From assembly GCA_942159475.1 (NCBI GenBank), contig OW804098.1, positions 4,750,383-4,814,382 of the forward strand: a stretch of 64,000 nucleotides of DNA, in the 5' to 3' direction. Position numbers and translations under genes: made by a program. This document shows, one piece after another, positions 24,751 through 38,500 of the stretch. Position 1 is the first letter of the stretch, and each line of letters starts with the position of its first letter. The notes under the pieces were generated by a model that was not told where the DNA came from, made no database searches, and was given only the letters and a program-made list of their open reading frames with translations. The stretch is from Sthenelais limicola. Lineage: Eukaryota; Annelida; Polychaeta; Phyllodocida; Sigalionidae.

Positions 24751-27700
24751 CTACCTGCACTGTAACACTACCTGCACTGTAAAACTAGCTGCACTGTAAC
24801 ATTAGTTGCACTGTAGCACTACTTGCACTGTTACACTACCTGAACTGTAACACTAGCTGTACTGTAACACTAGCTGTACCGTAACACTACCTGCACTGTA
24901 ACACTAGCTCCACTGTAACACTATCTGCACTGTAACACTAGCTGTACTGTAACACTACCTGCACTGTAACACTACCTGCACTGTAACACTAGCTCCACTG
25001 TAACACTACTTCCACTGTCACACTACTTGCACTGTAACACTACCTGCACTGTAACACTAGCTCCACTGTAACACTAGCTCCACTGTAACACTAGCTGTAC
25101 TGTAACACTACCTGCACTGTAACACTACCTGCACTGTAACACTAGCTGCACTGTAACACTACTTGCACTGTAACACTACCTGCACTGTAACACTACTTGC
25201 ACTGTAATACTACCTGTACTGTAATACTACCTGTACTGTAACACTAGCTCCACTGTAACACTACTTGCACTGTAATACTACCTGCACTGTAACACTAGCT
25301 GTACTGTAACACTACCTGCACTGTAACACTACCTGCACTGTAACACTACTTGCACTGTAATACTACCTGTACTGTAATACTACCTGTACTGTAACACTAG
25401 CTCCACTGTAACACTACTTGCACTGTAATACTACCTGCACTGTAACACTAGCTCCACTGTAACACTACCTGCACTGTAACATAACATATACTGTAACACT
25501 ACTTGCACTGTAATACTACCTGTACTGTAACACTAGCTCCACTGTAACACTACCTGCACTGTAACATAACATATATTGTAACACTACTTGCACTGTAACA
25601 CTAGCTGTACTGTAACACTACCTGCACTGTAACATAACATATACTGTAACACTACTTGCACTGTAACACTACCTGTACTGTAACACTAGCTGCACTGTAA
25701 CACTACCTGTACTGTAACATTACTGTACTGTGACACTACCTGCACTGTAACACTACCTGCACTGTAACACTACTTGCACTGTAATACTTCTTGCACTGTA
25801 TCAATACTTGGACTGTGACACTACTGCACTGTGACACTACTGCACTGTAACACTAGCTGCACTGTAACACTACCTGCACTGTAACACTACTTGCACTGTA
25901 ACACTACTGCACTGTAACACTACCTGCACTGTAACACTACTTGCACTGTAACACTAGCTGTACTGTAACACTACCTGTACTGTAACATTACATGTACTGT
26001 AACACTACTTGCACTGTAACACTACCTGCACTGTTACACTACCTGAACTGTAACACTCGCTCCACTGTAACACTAGCTGTACTGTAACACTACCTGCACT
26101 GTAACACTACTTGCACTGGTAACACTACTTGCACTGTAACATTACCTGTACTGTAACACTAGCTGCACTGTAACACTACTTGCACTGTAACACTACCTGC
26201 ACTGTTACACTACCTGAACTGTAACACTAGCTCCACTGTAACACTTACTGTACTGTAACACTACCTGTACTGTAACACTACCTGCACTGTAACACTAATT
26301 GCACTGTAACACTAGCTGCACTGTAACACTAGCTGCACTGTAACACTACCTGTACTGTAACACTAGCTGCACTGTAACACTACCTGCACTGTAACACTAC
26401 CGTACTGTAACACTACCGTACTGTAACACTACTTGTACTGTAACACTACTTGCACTGTAACACTACCTGTACTGTAACACTACCAGCACTGTAACACCAG
26501 CTGCACTCTAACACTACTGCACTGTAACACTGCCTGCACTGTAACACTACCTGTACTGTGACACTAGCTGCAATGTAACACTACTGCACTGTAACACTAC
26601 TGCACTGTAACACTACCTTTACTGTAACACTGCCTGCACTGTAACACTACCTGTACTGTAACACTACCGTACTGTAACACTACCATACTCTAACACTACC
26701 GTACTGTAACACTACTGCACTGTAACACTACCATACTGTAACACTACTTGCACTGTAACACTACTTGCACTGTAACACTACCTGTACTGTAACACTACTG
26801 GCACTGTAACACTACTTGCACTGCAACACTACCTGCACTGTAACACTACCGTACTGTAACACTACCGTACTGTAACACTACTTGTACTGTAACACTACTT
26901 GCACTGTAACACTACCTGTACTGTAACACTACCGTACTGTAACACTACTGCACTGTAACACTACCAGCACTGTAACACTAGCTGCACTCTAACACTACTG
27001 CACTGTAACACTGCCTGCACTGTAACACTACCTGTACTGTGACACTAGCTGCAATGTAACACTACTGCACTGTAACACTACTGCACTGTAACACTGCCTG
27101 CACTGTAACACTACCTGCACTGTAACACTACCTGCACTGTAACACTACCTGCACTGTAACACTACCTGTACTGTAACACTACCGTACTGTAACACTACCA
27201 TACTCTAACACTACCGTACTGTAACACTACTGCACCGTAACACTACCATACTGTAACACTACTTGCACTGTAACACTACTTGCACTGTAACACTACCTGT
27301 ACTGTAACACTACTGGCACTGTAACACTACTTGCACTGCAACACTACCTGCACTGTAACACTACCGTACTGTAACACTACCGTACTGTAACACTACTTGT
27401 ACTGTAACACTACTTGCACTGTAACACTACCTGTACTGTAACACTACCGTACTGTAACACTACTGCACTGTAACACTACCAGCACTGTAACACTAGCTGC
27501 ACTCTAACACTACTGCACTGTAACACTGCCTGCACTGTAACACTACCTGTACTGTGACACTAGCTGCAATGTAACACTACTGCACTGTAACACTACTGCA
27601 CTGTAACACTGCCTGCACTGTAACACTACCTGCACTGTAACACTACCTGCACTGTAACACTACCTGCACTGTAACACTACCTGCACTGTAACACTACCTG

Positions 27701-27936
27701 TACTGTAACACTACCGTACTGTAACACTACCGTACTGTAACACTACTGCACTGTAACACTACTGCACTGTAACACTACCGTACTGTAACACTACTTGTAC
27801 TGTAACACTACTTGCACTGTACCACTACTGCACTGTAACACTACCGTACTGTAACACTACCGTACTGTAACACTACTGCACTGTAACACTACCGTACTGT
27901 AACACTACTGCACTGTAACACTACTGGCACTGCAAC
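24751..27936. repeat. Minisatellite M3, copy B (17-bp unit, about 3.19 kb)
   Basis: About 190 units of CACTGTAACACTACCTG and variants. The right half has a higher-order pattern: blocks containing the doubled CCGTACTG units start near 26401, 26850 and 27365, and blocks with ACCAGCACTG start near 26482, 26963 and 27477, giving super-units of about 450-515 bp. Length and variant order match copy C (58823-62008). Confidence 0.95.
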
Positions 27937-28088
27937 TTTGTGCCGTGCAAAATCTCGAGTGCTTAGGGACAATCAGCATAACCCCTGCACATTTGTGCTG
28001 TGAACAATCCCTATTGCATAGAGACAATCATCATAACTTTCTGCACAACTTTGTGTAGTGTGTAGGGACAATCAGCATACCTGCAACA
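27937..28088. repeat. Spacer between M3 and M4 with a three-copy short repeat (copy B)
   Basis: The motif AGGGACAATCAGCATA occurs near 27965, in a diverged form near 28020 (AGAGACAATCATCATA), and again near 28063. The first two copies are followed by a CTGCACA...TTGTG tail. The spacer is absent from copy A and repeated at 62009-62160 in C. Confidence 0.8.
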
Positions 28089-31000
28089 TAACACTAGGGT
28101 AGTGCACACACTAGAGTAGTGCACACACTAGGGAAGTGCACACGCTAGAGTAGTGCACACACTAGGGTACTGCACACACTAGGGAACTGCACACACTAGG
28201 GTAGTGCTCATACTAGAGTAGTGCACACACTAGGGAAGTGCACACACTAGGGAAGTGCACACACTAGAGTAGTGCACACACTAGAGTAGTGCACACACTA
28301 GAGTTGTGCACACACTAGAGTAGTGCACACACTAGAGTAGTGCACACACTAGGGTAGTGCACACACTAGAGTAGTGCACACACTAGGGTAGTGCACACAC
28401 TAGGGAAGTGCACACACTAGGGTAGTGCTCACACTAAAATAGTGCCCACACTAGGGCTGTGCACACACTAGGGTTGTGCACACACTAGGGTTGTGCACAC
28501 ACTAGGGGAGTGCACACACTAGAGTAGTGCACACAATAGAGTAGTGCACACACTAGAGTTGTGCACAAACTAGAGTAGTGCACACACTAGAGTAGTGCAC
28601 ACACTAGGGTAGTGCACACACTAGAGTAGTGCACACACTAGGGTAGTGCACACACTAGGGAAGTGCACACACTAGGGTAGTGCTCACACTAGAGTAGTGC
28701 ACACACTAGGGAAGTGCACACACTAGAGTAGTGCACACACTAGAGTAGTGCGCACACTAGGGAAGTGCACACACTAGGGTAGTGCTCACACTAAAATAGT
28801 GCTCACACTAGGGTTGTGCACACACTAGGGTTGTGCACACACTAGGGAAGTGCACACACTAGGGTAGTGCACACACTAGAGTAGTGCACACACTAGGGTA
28901 GTGCACACACTAGGGAACTGCACACACTAGGGTAGTGCACACACTAGAGTAGTGCACACACTAGGGTAGTGCACACACTAGGGAAGTGCACACACTAGGG
29001 TAGTGCTCACACTAGAGTAGTGCACACACTAGGGAAGTGCACACACGAGGGAAGTGCACACACTAGAGTAGTGCACACACTAGAGTAGTGCACACACTAG
29101 AGTTGTACACACACTAGAGTAGTGCACACACTAGAGTAGTGCACACACTAGGGTAGTGCACACACTAGAGTAGTGCACACACTAGGGTAGTGCACACACT
29201 AGGGAAGTGCACACACTAAAATAGTGCACACTAGGGTAGTGCACACACTTGAATAGTGCACACACTAGAGTAGTGCACACATTAGGATAGTGCACACACT
29301 AGGGAAGTGCACACACTAGGGTAGTGCTCACACTAGAGTAGTGCACACACTAGGGAAGTGCACACACTAGGGAAGTGCACACACTAGAGTAGTGCACACA
29401 CTAGAGTAGTGCACACACTAGAGTTGTGCACACACTAGAGTAGTGCACACACTAGAGTAGTGCACACACTAGGGTAGTGCTCACACTAAAATAGTGCTCA
29501 CACTAGGGCTGTCCACACACTAGAGTAGTGCACACACTAGGGAAGTGCACACACTAGAGTAGTGCACAAACTAGAGTAGTGCACACACTAGGGTCGTGCA
29601 CACACTAGGGTAGTGCTCACACTAAAATAGTGCTCACACTAGGGTTGTGCACACACTAGGGTTGTGCACACACTAGGGTTGTACACACACTAGGGAAGTG
29701 CACACACTAGGGTAGTGCACACACTAGAGTAATGCACACACTAGGGTAGTGCACACACTAGGGAAGTGCACACACTAGGGTAGTGCACACACTAGAGTAG
29801 TGCACACACTAGGGTAGTGCACACACTAGGGAAGTGCACACACTAGGGTAGTGCTCACACTAGAGTTGTGCACACACTAGAGTAGTGCACACACTAGAGT
29901 AGTGCACACACTAGGGTAGTGCACACACTAGAGTAGTGCACACACTAGGGTAGTGCACACACTGGGGAAGTGCACACACTAGGGTAGTGCTCACACTAGA
30001 GTAGTGCACCCACTAGGGAAGTGCACACACTAGGGTAGTGCTCACACTAGAGTAGTGCACACACTAGGGAAGTGCACACACTAGGGTAGTGCTCACACTA
30101 AAATAGTGCCCACACTAGAGTAGTGCACACACTAGAGTTGTGCACACACTAGAGTAGTGCACACACTAGAGTAGTGCACACACTAGGGTAGTGCACACAC
30201 TAGGGAAGTGCACACACTAGGGTAGTGCTCACAATAGAGTAGTGCACACACTAGAGAAGTGCACACACTAGGGTAGTGCACACACTAGAGTAGTGCACAC
30301 ACTAGGGAAGTGCACACACTAGGGTAGTGCTCACAGTAGAGTAGTGCACACACTAGGGAAGTGCACACACTAGGGTAGTGCTCACACTAAAATAGTGCTC
30401 ACACTAGGGTTTGCACACACTAGGGTTGTGCACACACTAGGGTTGTGCACACACTGGGGAAGTGCACACACTAGGGTAGTGCACACACTAGAGTAGTGCA
30501 CACACTAGGGTAGTGCACACACTAGGGAAGTGCACACACTAGGGTAGTGCTCACACTAAAATAGTGCCCACAATAGGGTTGTGCACACACTAGGGTTGTG
30601 CACACACTAGGGTTGTGCACACACTAGGGGAGTGCACACACTAGAGTAGTGCACACACTAGAGTAGTGCACACACTAGAGTTGTGCACACACTAGGGTAG
30701 TGCACACACTAGAGTAGTGCACACACTAGGGTAGTGCACACACTAGAGTAGTGCACACACTAGGGTAGTGCACTAGGGTAGTGCACACACTAGGGAAGTG
30801 CACACACTAGGGTAGTGCTCACACTAGAGTAGTGCACACACTAGGGAAGTGCACACACTAGAGTAGTGCACACACTAGAGTAGTGCGCACACTAGGGAAG
30901 TGCACACACCAGGGTAGTGCTCACACTAAAATAGTGCTCACACTAGGGTTGTGCACAAACTAGGGTAGTGCACACACTAGGGTAGTGCTCACACTAGAGT

Positions 31001-34000
31001 AGTGCACACACTAGGGAAGTGCACACACGAGGGTAGTGCACACACTAGGGAAGTGCACACACTAGGGTAGTGCTCACACTAGAGTAGTGCACACACTAGG
31101 GAAGTGCACACACTAGGGAAGTGCACACACTAGAGTAGTGCACACACTAGAGTAGTGCACACACTAGGGTAGTGCACACACTAGGGTAGTGCACACACTA
31201 GAGTAGTGCACACACTAGAGTAGTGCACACACTAGAGTAGTGCACACATTAGGGTAGTGCACACACTAGAGTAGTGCACACACGAGGGTAGTGCACACAC
31301 TAGAGTAGTGCTCACACTAGAGTAGTGCACACACTAGGGAAGTGCACACACGAGGGTAGTGCACACACTAGGGAAGTGCACACACTAGGGTAGTGCTCAC
31401 ACTAGAGTAGTGCACACACTAGGGAAGTGCACACACTAGGGAAGTGCACACACTAGAGTAGTGCTCACACTAGAGTAGTGCACACACTAGGGAAGTGCAC
31501 ACACTAGAGTAGTGCACACACTAGGGAAGTGCACACACGAGGGAAGTGCTCACACTAGGGTAGTGCACACACTAGAGTAGTGCACACACTAGGGTAGTGC
31601 ACACACTAGGGAAGTGCACACACTAGGGTAGTGCTCACACTAGAGTAGTGCACACACTAGGGAAGTGCACACACGAGGGAAGTGCACACACTAGAGTAGT
31701 GCACACACTAGAGTAGTGCACACACTAGAGTTGTGCACACACTAGAGTAGTGCACACACTAGAGTAGTGCACACACTAGGGTAGTGCACACACTAGAGTA
31801 GTGCACACACTAGGGTAGTGCACACACTAGGGAAGTGCACACACTAAAATAGTGCACACACTAGGGTAGTGCACACACTTGAATAGTGCACACACTAGAG
31901 TAGTGCACACATTAGGATAGTGCACACACTAGGGAAGTGCACACACTAGGGTAGTGCTCACACTAGAGTAGTGCACACACTAGGGTAGTGCACACACTAG
32001 GATTGTGCACACACTAGAGTAGTGCACACACTAGAGTAGTGCACACACTAGAGTTGTGCACACACTAGAGTAGTGCACACACTAGGGAAGTGCACACACT
32101 AGGGTAGTGCTCACACTAAAATAGTCCTCACACTAGGGTTTGCACACACTAGGGTTGTGCACACACTAGGGTTGTGCACACACTGGGGAAGTGCACACAC
32201 TAGGGTAGTGCACACACTAGAGTAGTGTGCACACTAGGGTAGTGCACACACTAGGGAAGTGCACACACTAGGGTAGTGCTCACACTAAAATAGTGCCCAC
32301 ACTAGGGTTGTGCACACACTAGGGTTGTGCACACACTAGGGTTGTGCACACACTAGGGGAGTGCACACACTAGAGTAGTGCACACACTAGAGTAGTGCAC
32401 ACACTAGAGTTGTGCACACACTAGGGTAGTGCACACACTAGAGTAGTGCACACACTAGGGTAGTGCACACACTAGGGTAGTGCTCACACTAGAGTAGTGC
32501 ACACACTAGGGAAGTGCTCACACTAGAGTAGTGCACACACTAGGGAAGTGCACACACTAGGGAAGTGCACACACTAGAGTAGTGCTCACACTAGAGTAGT
32601 GCACACACTAGGGAAGTGCACACACTAGAGTAGTGCACACACTAGGGAAGTGCACACACGAGGGAAGTGCTCACACTAGGGTAGTGCACACACTAGAGTA
32701 GTGCACACACTAGGGTAGTGCACACACTAGGGTAGTGCACACACTAGAGTAGTGCACACAGTAGGGTAGTGCACTAGGGTAGTGCACACACTAGGGAAGT
32801 GCACACACTAGGGTAGGGCTCACACTAGAGTAGTGCACACACTAGGGAAGTGCACACACTAGAGTAGTGCACACACTAGAGTAGTGCGCACACTAGGGAA
32901 GTGCACACACCAGGGTAGTGCTCACACTAAAATAGTGCTCACACTAGGGTTGTGCACACACTAGGGAAGTGCACACACTAGAGTAGTGCACACACTAGAG
33001 TAGTGCGCACACTAGGGAAGTGCACACACTAGAGTAGTGCACACACTAGAGTAGTGCGCACACTAGGGAAGTGCACACACTAGAGTAGTGCACACACTAG
33101 AGTAGTGCGCACACTAGGGAAGTGCACACACTAGAGTAGTGCTCACACTAAAATAGTGCTCACACTAGGGTTGTGCACAAACTAGGGTTGTGCACACACT
33201 AGGGAAGTGCACACACTAGAGTAGTGCACACACTAGGGAAGTGCACACACTAGGGTAGTGCACACACTAGAGTAGTGCACACACTAGGGTAGTGCACACA
33301 CTAGGGAAGTGCACACACTAGGGTAGTGCTCACACTAGAGTAGTACACACACTAGGGAAGTGCACACACGAGGGAAGTGCACACACTAGAGTAGTGCACA
33401 CACTAGAGTAGTGCACACACTAGAGTTGTGCACACACTAGAGTAGTGCACACACTAGAGTAGTGCACACACTAGGGTAGTGCACACACTAGAGTAGTGCA
33501 CACAATTGGGTAGTGCACACACTAGGGAAGTGCACACACTAAAATAGTGCACACACTAGGGTAGTGCACACACTTGAATAGTGCACACACTAGAGTAGTG
33601 CACACATTAGGATAGTGCACACACTAGGGAAGTGCACACACTAGAGTAGTGCACACACTAGGGTAGTGCACACACTAGAGTAGTGCACACACTAGGGTAG
33701 TGCACACACTAGGGTAGTGCACACACTAGGGAAGTGCACACACTAAAATAGTGCACACACTAGGGTAGTGCACACACTTGAATAGTGCACACACTAGAGT
33801 AGTGCACACACTAGGGTAGTGCTCACACTAAAATAGTGCTCACACTAGGGCTGTGCACACACTAGAGTAGTGCACACACTAGGGAAGTGCACACACTAGA
33901 GTAGTGCACAAACTAGAGTAGTGCACACACTAGGGTCGTGCACACACTAGGGTAGTGCACACACTAGGGTTGTGCACACACTAGGGAAGTGCACACACTA

Positions 34001-34412
34001 GGGTAGTGCTCACACTAGAGTAGTGCACACACTAGGGTAGTGCAAACACTAGGGAAGTGCACACACTAAAATAGTGCACACACTAGGGTCGTGCACACAC
34101 TAGGGTAGTGCACACACTAGGGTAGTGCACACACTAGAGTAGTGCACATACTAGGGTAGTGCACACACTAGGGTAGTGCACACACTAGGGAAGTGCACAC
34201 ACTAGGGTAGTGCTCACACTAAAGTAGTGCACACACTAGGGTAGTGCACACACTAGGGAAGTGCACACACTAGGGAAGTGCACAAACTAGGGCTGTGCAC
34301 ACTAGGGTGTGCACGAGGGTAGTGCTCACACTAAAGTAGTGCACACACTAGGGTAGTGCACACACTAGGGAAGTGCTCACACTAGGGCTGTGCACACACT
34401 AGGGTAGTGCAC
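28089..34412. repeat. Minisatellite M4, copy B (17-bp unit, about 6.3 kb)
   Basis: About 370 units of CACACACTAGAGTAGTG and variants (AGGGTAGTG, AGGGAAGTG, AGGGTTGTG, AAAATAGTG, GTGCTCACAC). Variant blocks recur in higher-order fashion; for example AAAATAGTG followed by several AGGGTTGTG units appears near 28437, 28795, 29625, 30390, 30560, 32115 and 32290. Each unit is made of inverted CACTA/TAGTG arms. The array joins the P block directly at 34412/34413. Confidence 0.96.
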
Positions 34413-35540
34413 ACATGTGTATGTACAAATCTGTATATATGTAAACATGTATTTATGGTTTTTTATTATTTATTTATTAAAATGTGTACATATGTGCATA
34501 TACATGTATACTTAATAAGGAGAATAAGATAACATTGGCATTAAGTGCTCCTAGTCATCAAGGTACAATGCTTAGTAGACTAGCAGGCTAATATACCTGG
34601 CTACAATACCCCAAGGTTACAGTAGGTAACATAATAATGAACTCATAGATGTAGAGAGTACACGGCTGACACACTAATTGATAACAACATGTAGATTGGC
34701 TCAGTGCAATACAATGGACATTTTGTGCTTTAAGACACAACTGTGACAGATTCATGGGTATGTTCAGTACAACAGGGAAACTCCTGACAAGCTCAATGTG
34801 GAAATTGCTTATAAGATTATCTAGATATCATTAATACAGAATTGTGGCAGGTCAAATTTGCCTTATTCCTATTTATCTAATTATCGATAATTTCAAATTA
34901 CCCCATTTACTCAAACAGAAACCCAAGGCCATTTAAAAAAGGCTCTAAATTGTTTTTAATTTTTTAATTATTTGTTTATTCAATTCATTCATAGGAAAGT
35001 TTGTCTTGGTTGTTTACAATATAACCAATAATTCCTTTATAAATATTTATTGACAGAAAGGGGATGTTAGAGAAATACTACTACAAGTTAGAAAAAGGCA
35101 TCTCATACCAACATATTGGCTGCATGAAAACCTATAAAGACTTACTTTCTAATAAAGCATTAGAAAAAGTACTTGATGCTTGATTGTATAACCAAAACAG
35201 CAAAATCTATTTAAAACTCATTTCACTTTTTCATGATGAATAAAATTAGGTTTATTGAAGTCAACCATTGAAGTTCAGGCAACAGCTATTCACTATGTTG
35301 GTTTGTTAACCTAGATAAAGAGAACATAAACTGGTATCTTGTTGGCTGGTGATATAAAATCATTTACAACAGAGAGTAGCCATACCATTGTCATTCAGTT
35401 TACACTTTATTAAATAAATAAAAAGATATAATAAAAATGAGAATAAATTGGTTAGTTGCCAATATTTGTGGCAAGTGGTCAAAGTGGTGACATTTAATCA
35501 AATACAAAAATATATACTAATTTTACCTGTAATGTATCAG

Positions 35541-38500
35541 GTGAAGGACCTGGTGGCAGAGCAGACTCGGGAGTGGTCTGACATGGTGAGTCGGCAGATG
35601 ACGGAGGAGCACGAGCTGCGCAAATCTCATGTACAGCAACAGTGCGAGGTGCTCAAGACTCTAATGGAGCAGGCGCAAACTGCACAGCTCAAGGAGCTAG
35701 AGACTCGCCAAGATAAGTAAGTACATCTATTTCCCTTCCAGTAAGTAGCTGCCAGGCTGTATTCAACCAAGAGGTGCATAACTCCCACAGCATTCTGTTG
35801 AAGAATGATGAACATTTTGTATATTGAACAATCACTTCCTGCTGTCAATAGTGTTTAGAAAGATATTCTTGTTTATTTTAATTATTTATAAGGTAACACT
35901 GGGCTAATTGAGTGTTTTTGTCTTACAGGGATAATAAGGACCTTCGAACCAAGCAAACCAAGATCTCCATGGACGCTAGCAAGTCAGTTATGGCAGACAA
36001 AACCATTAAAAACAAGGCAGAGAGAGACAGGTATAGTAGAACACCTTGATCATATATTGGGTGGGGAGAGGGCATATCATTTCATCATTTCCTACATCAA
36101 TTTTAAAACAAGACTGGAATATTTCAGTCATTAGAGTACTAAATATGTCCCAGTAGCCCCAGAACCTGACAGCTCTGTATTGCAGTTGGGAAAGAAATCT
36201 TAGATTCAACCCTTTTATTTATCATGTAACATCTACCTATCAAACATCAACAGTTATCAATACAATACAATAATCTTTGAACACAATAATATAATTTAAG
36301 AAAATTTATATTTGCAGGCGAGTTAGAGAATTAAATGAGAATAATACAAAGAAGTTTATTGAGGAGAGAAAGAGACAAGCAATACTTCAATCCCGACAAA
36401 TAGATTCCCTACGTAAGATCCACACGGAACAAAGTGATAAACTTAATCAAGATATAGAACGGGTAAGTCACTTCTTTTCTTCTTAGGATACTGGGTGCCA
36501 CAGCTAGTTTTCCCAACTTTGATTTCTAGATATTTTTCAACATGATTTTAAACTAATTTTGGCTGTATTATATAGATTCTCTTCTATCTTCTCTTTGTTG
36601 TAGATTTCATATATTTTAGTATTTTGATTTTGTCAAAGGATTTCCTTAGCATTTATACTCTCCAATTCTATTTGTTGGGATTTTCTCATTTATTGCTGAA
36701 AAGCATCCATTTTATACTCCTACTCAGTGAAGGGCTGTGCTGGGTTCATGTCAACATGGTCTCAAAATATTCTCTTTCAAATATATTTTCCTTTCTGTAC
36801 ATGCTTTTCCTCACATAGTAATTTCCTCAGAATATTCCAAAATACTGATTAGGCTTGAACAATCGGAAATGATGGAGTACTGAGGTCAGATCACATATCT
36901 TCTCAAAAATATTTCAAAATAAATCAAAATAAACCTAACACATTTCTGACAAGATTTTGGAATTGAGACATGATGACACATAATCCTGGCTGACAAAGCA
37001 CTGCCCTGTTTTACAGTTATGTATGTGTCTTTACTTGGTTATTCTTCAATATTGGATCAAAGGAGTCACTTCAACTTTAATTCTACATCCTCTTATGAAA
37101 GTCTACCAATGACTTGTTAGGAAATGTTCAACATTGAATCAAATGAAATCATATTAACCATCGACCAGGCAGTCATTGGGACTACTCTTTACCACTAAGA
37201 AACACATTCTTAAATGAGCTGGTAGTGTACTACCCCCGGATGTAGTAGAAGACCAGCGATAGGAGCTGAACTAAACAGCCTGGTGGAACATGAATAGGAA
37301 TATAATATGCATATGTAATTGTTATATATATTGAAGTGACTCCTTCCACTCAGGCATTCATCTGTGTGTCTGCATCCTGCATGCCATGACGTGTATCATT
37401 TGTGTGGCAGGTTTTCCTCTTCTGTGATAGCATATTTGGGATAAAACCTTCACGTAGACTGCCAGGTTTGTGTTCTGGTGTGGCTCTCCCAGTCCTTGAC
37501 CACTGCTCCTCTATAGTGTTGGACAGTGGTCTAGCACTGGGCAGTGAGTCTGGGTCTGCCATCTCCTCTGACTCAGAGTTAGACTAAGGTTGGTTAAGTG
37601 GAATAATTGACTCTGCAGCAGCTTAAAGAAACAGAGCATTAATTAAAATTGAATGGAAATGAAATGCTTTGAAATTTACGCAAATAAAATGCTTCAAAAT
37701 GGCAATGAGTATGCAATGCTTTAAAATACAAATGCATAAATGCTTATAATAGCAATGGAAATGCAATGCTTACAAAATTTACAAATGAAATGCTTTTTTA
37801 TAACAAAACAAAAATGCAATTGAAATGCTGTTATAAAGTATTATGCAGAATGCTTCCATACATAACATTTTAATAAATAATAATTCATGAAATTATAAAA
37901 TGCTGGCTAACAAGAGAAGAAATTGATTCTTTCTGCAATTGCATTATTTCCTGTGGAGTTATTACCTGCTTTGCCAGTTCAAGGGCCGTGGCGGCCCATT
38001 CTTTGTTCCTTACTTCTTTTCATTGTTTCATTGTTGATACTTTTATTTACTGTCAAAAGTTTCTACAGTGTCTCATGAGAATTAACCTAGTCATGGGAAA
38101 ATACTCTATGACAGGCATTTGTTGAGTCAAAACATACAGAGCATATATGGAGGTTATTATTTTTTCATCATTATTGATATAAGTTGATGCTGCTAACAAG
38201 TCATGCTTTCATTTCACATCTATGCCTCAAAGTTGTCTATAATACCAGAAGAAATTGACTGCTTCATGGCTAAATCCCAATTTTTAAGGCAGTGGCCTTT
38301 ATATATGATCAACGAGACTCTACATTAACCATTGGTATTAATTATACAACTCCCTATAACAACTAAGTAATTATTAATGGAATGTCCCAGATCTCCCAAG
38401 AGTGACATTCACACATTCATAGAAACATTTATTTGGGTCATTTCTTAGACTTACTGAGGTATAGATCTAAACATGCTTCTGTGCACTTGAACACAACATG

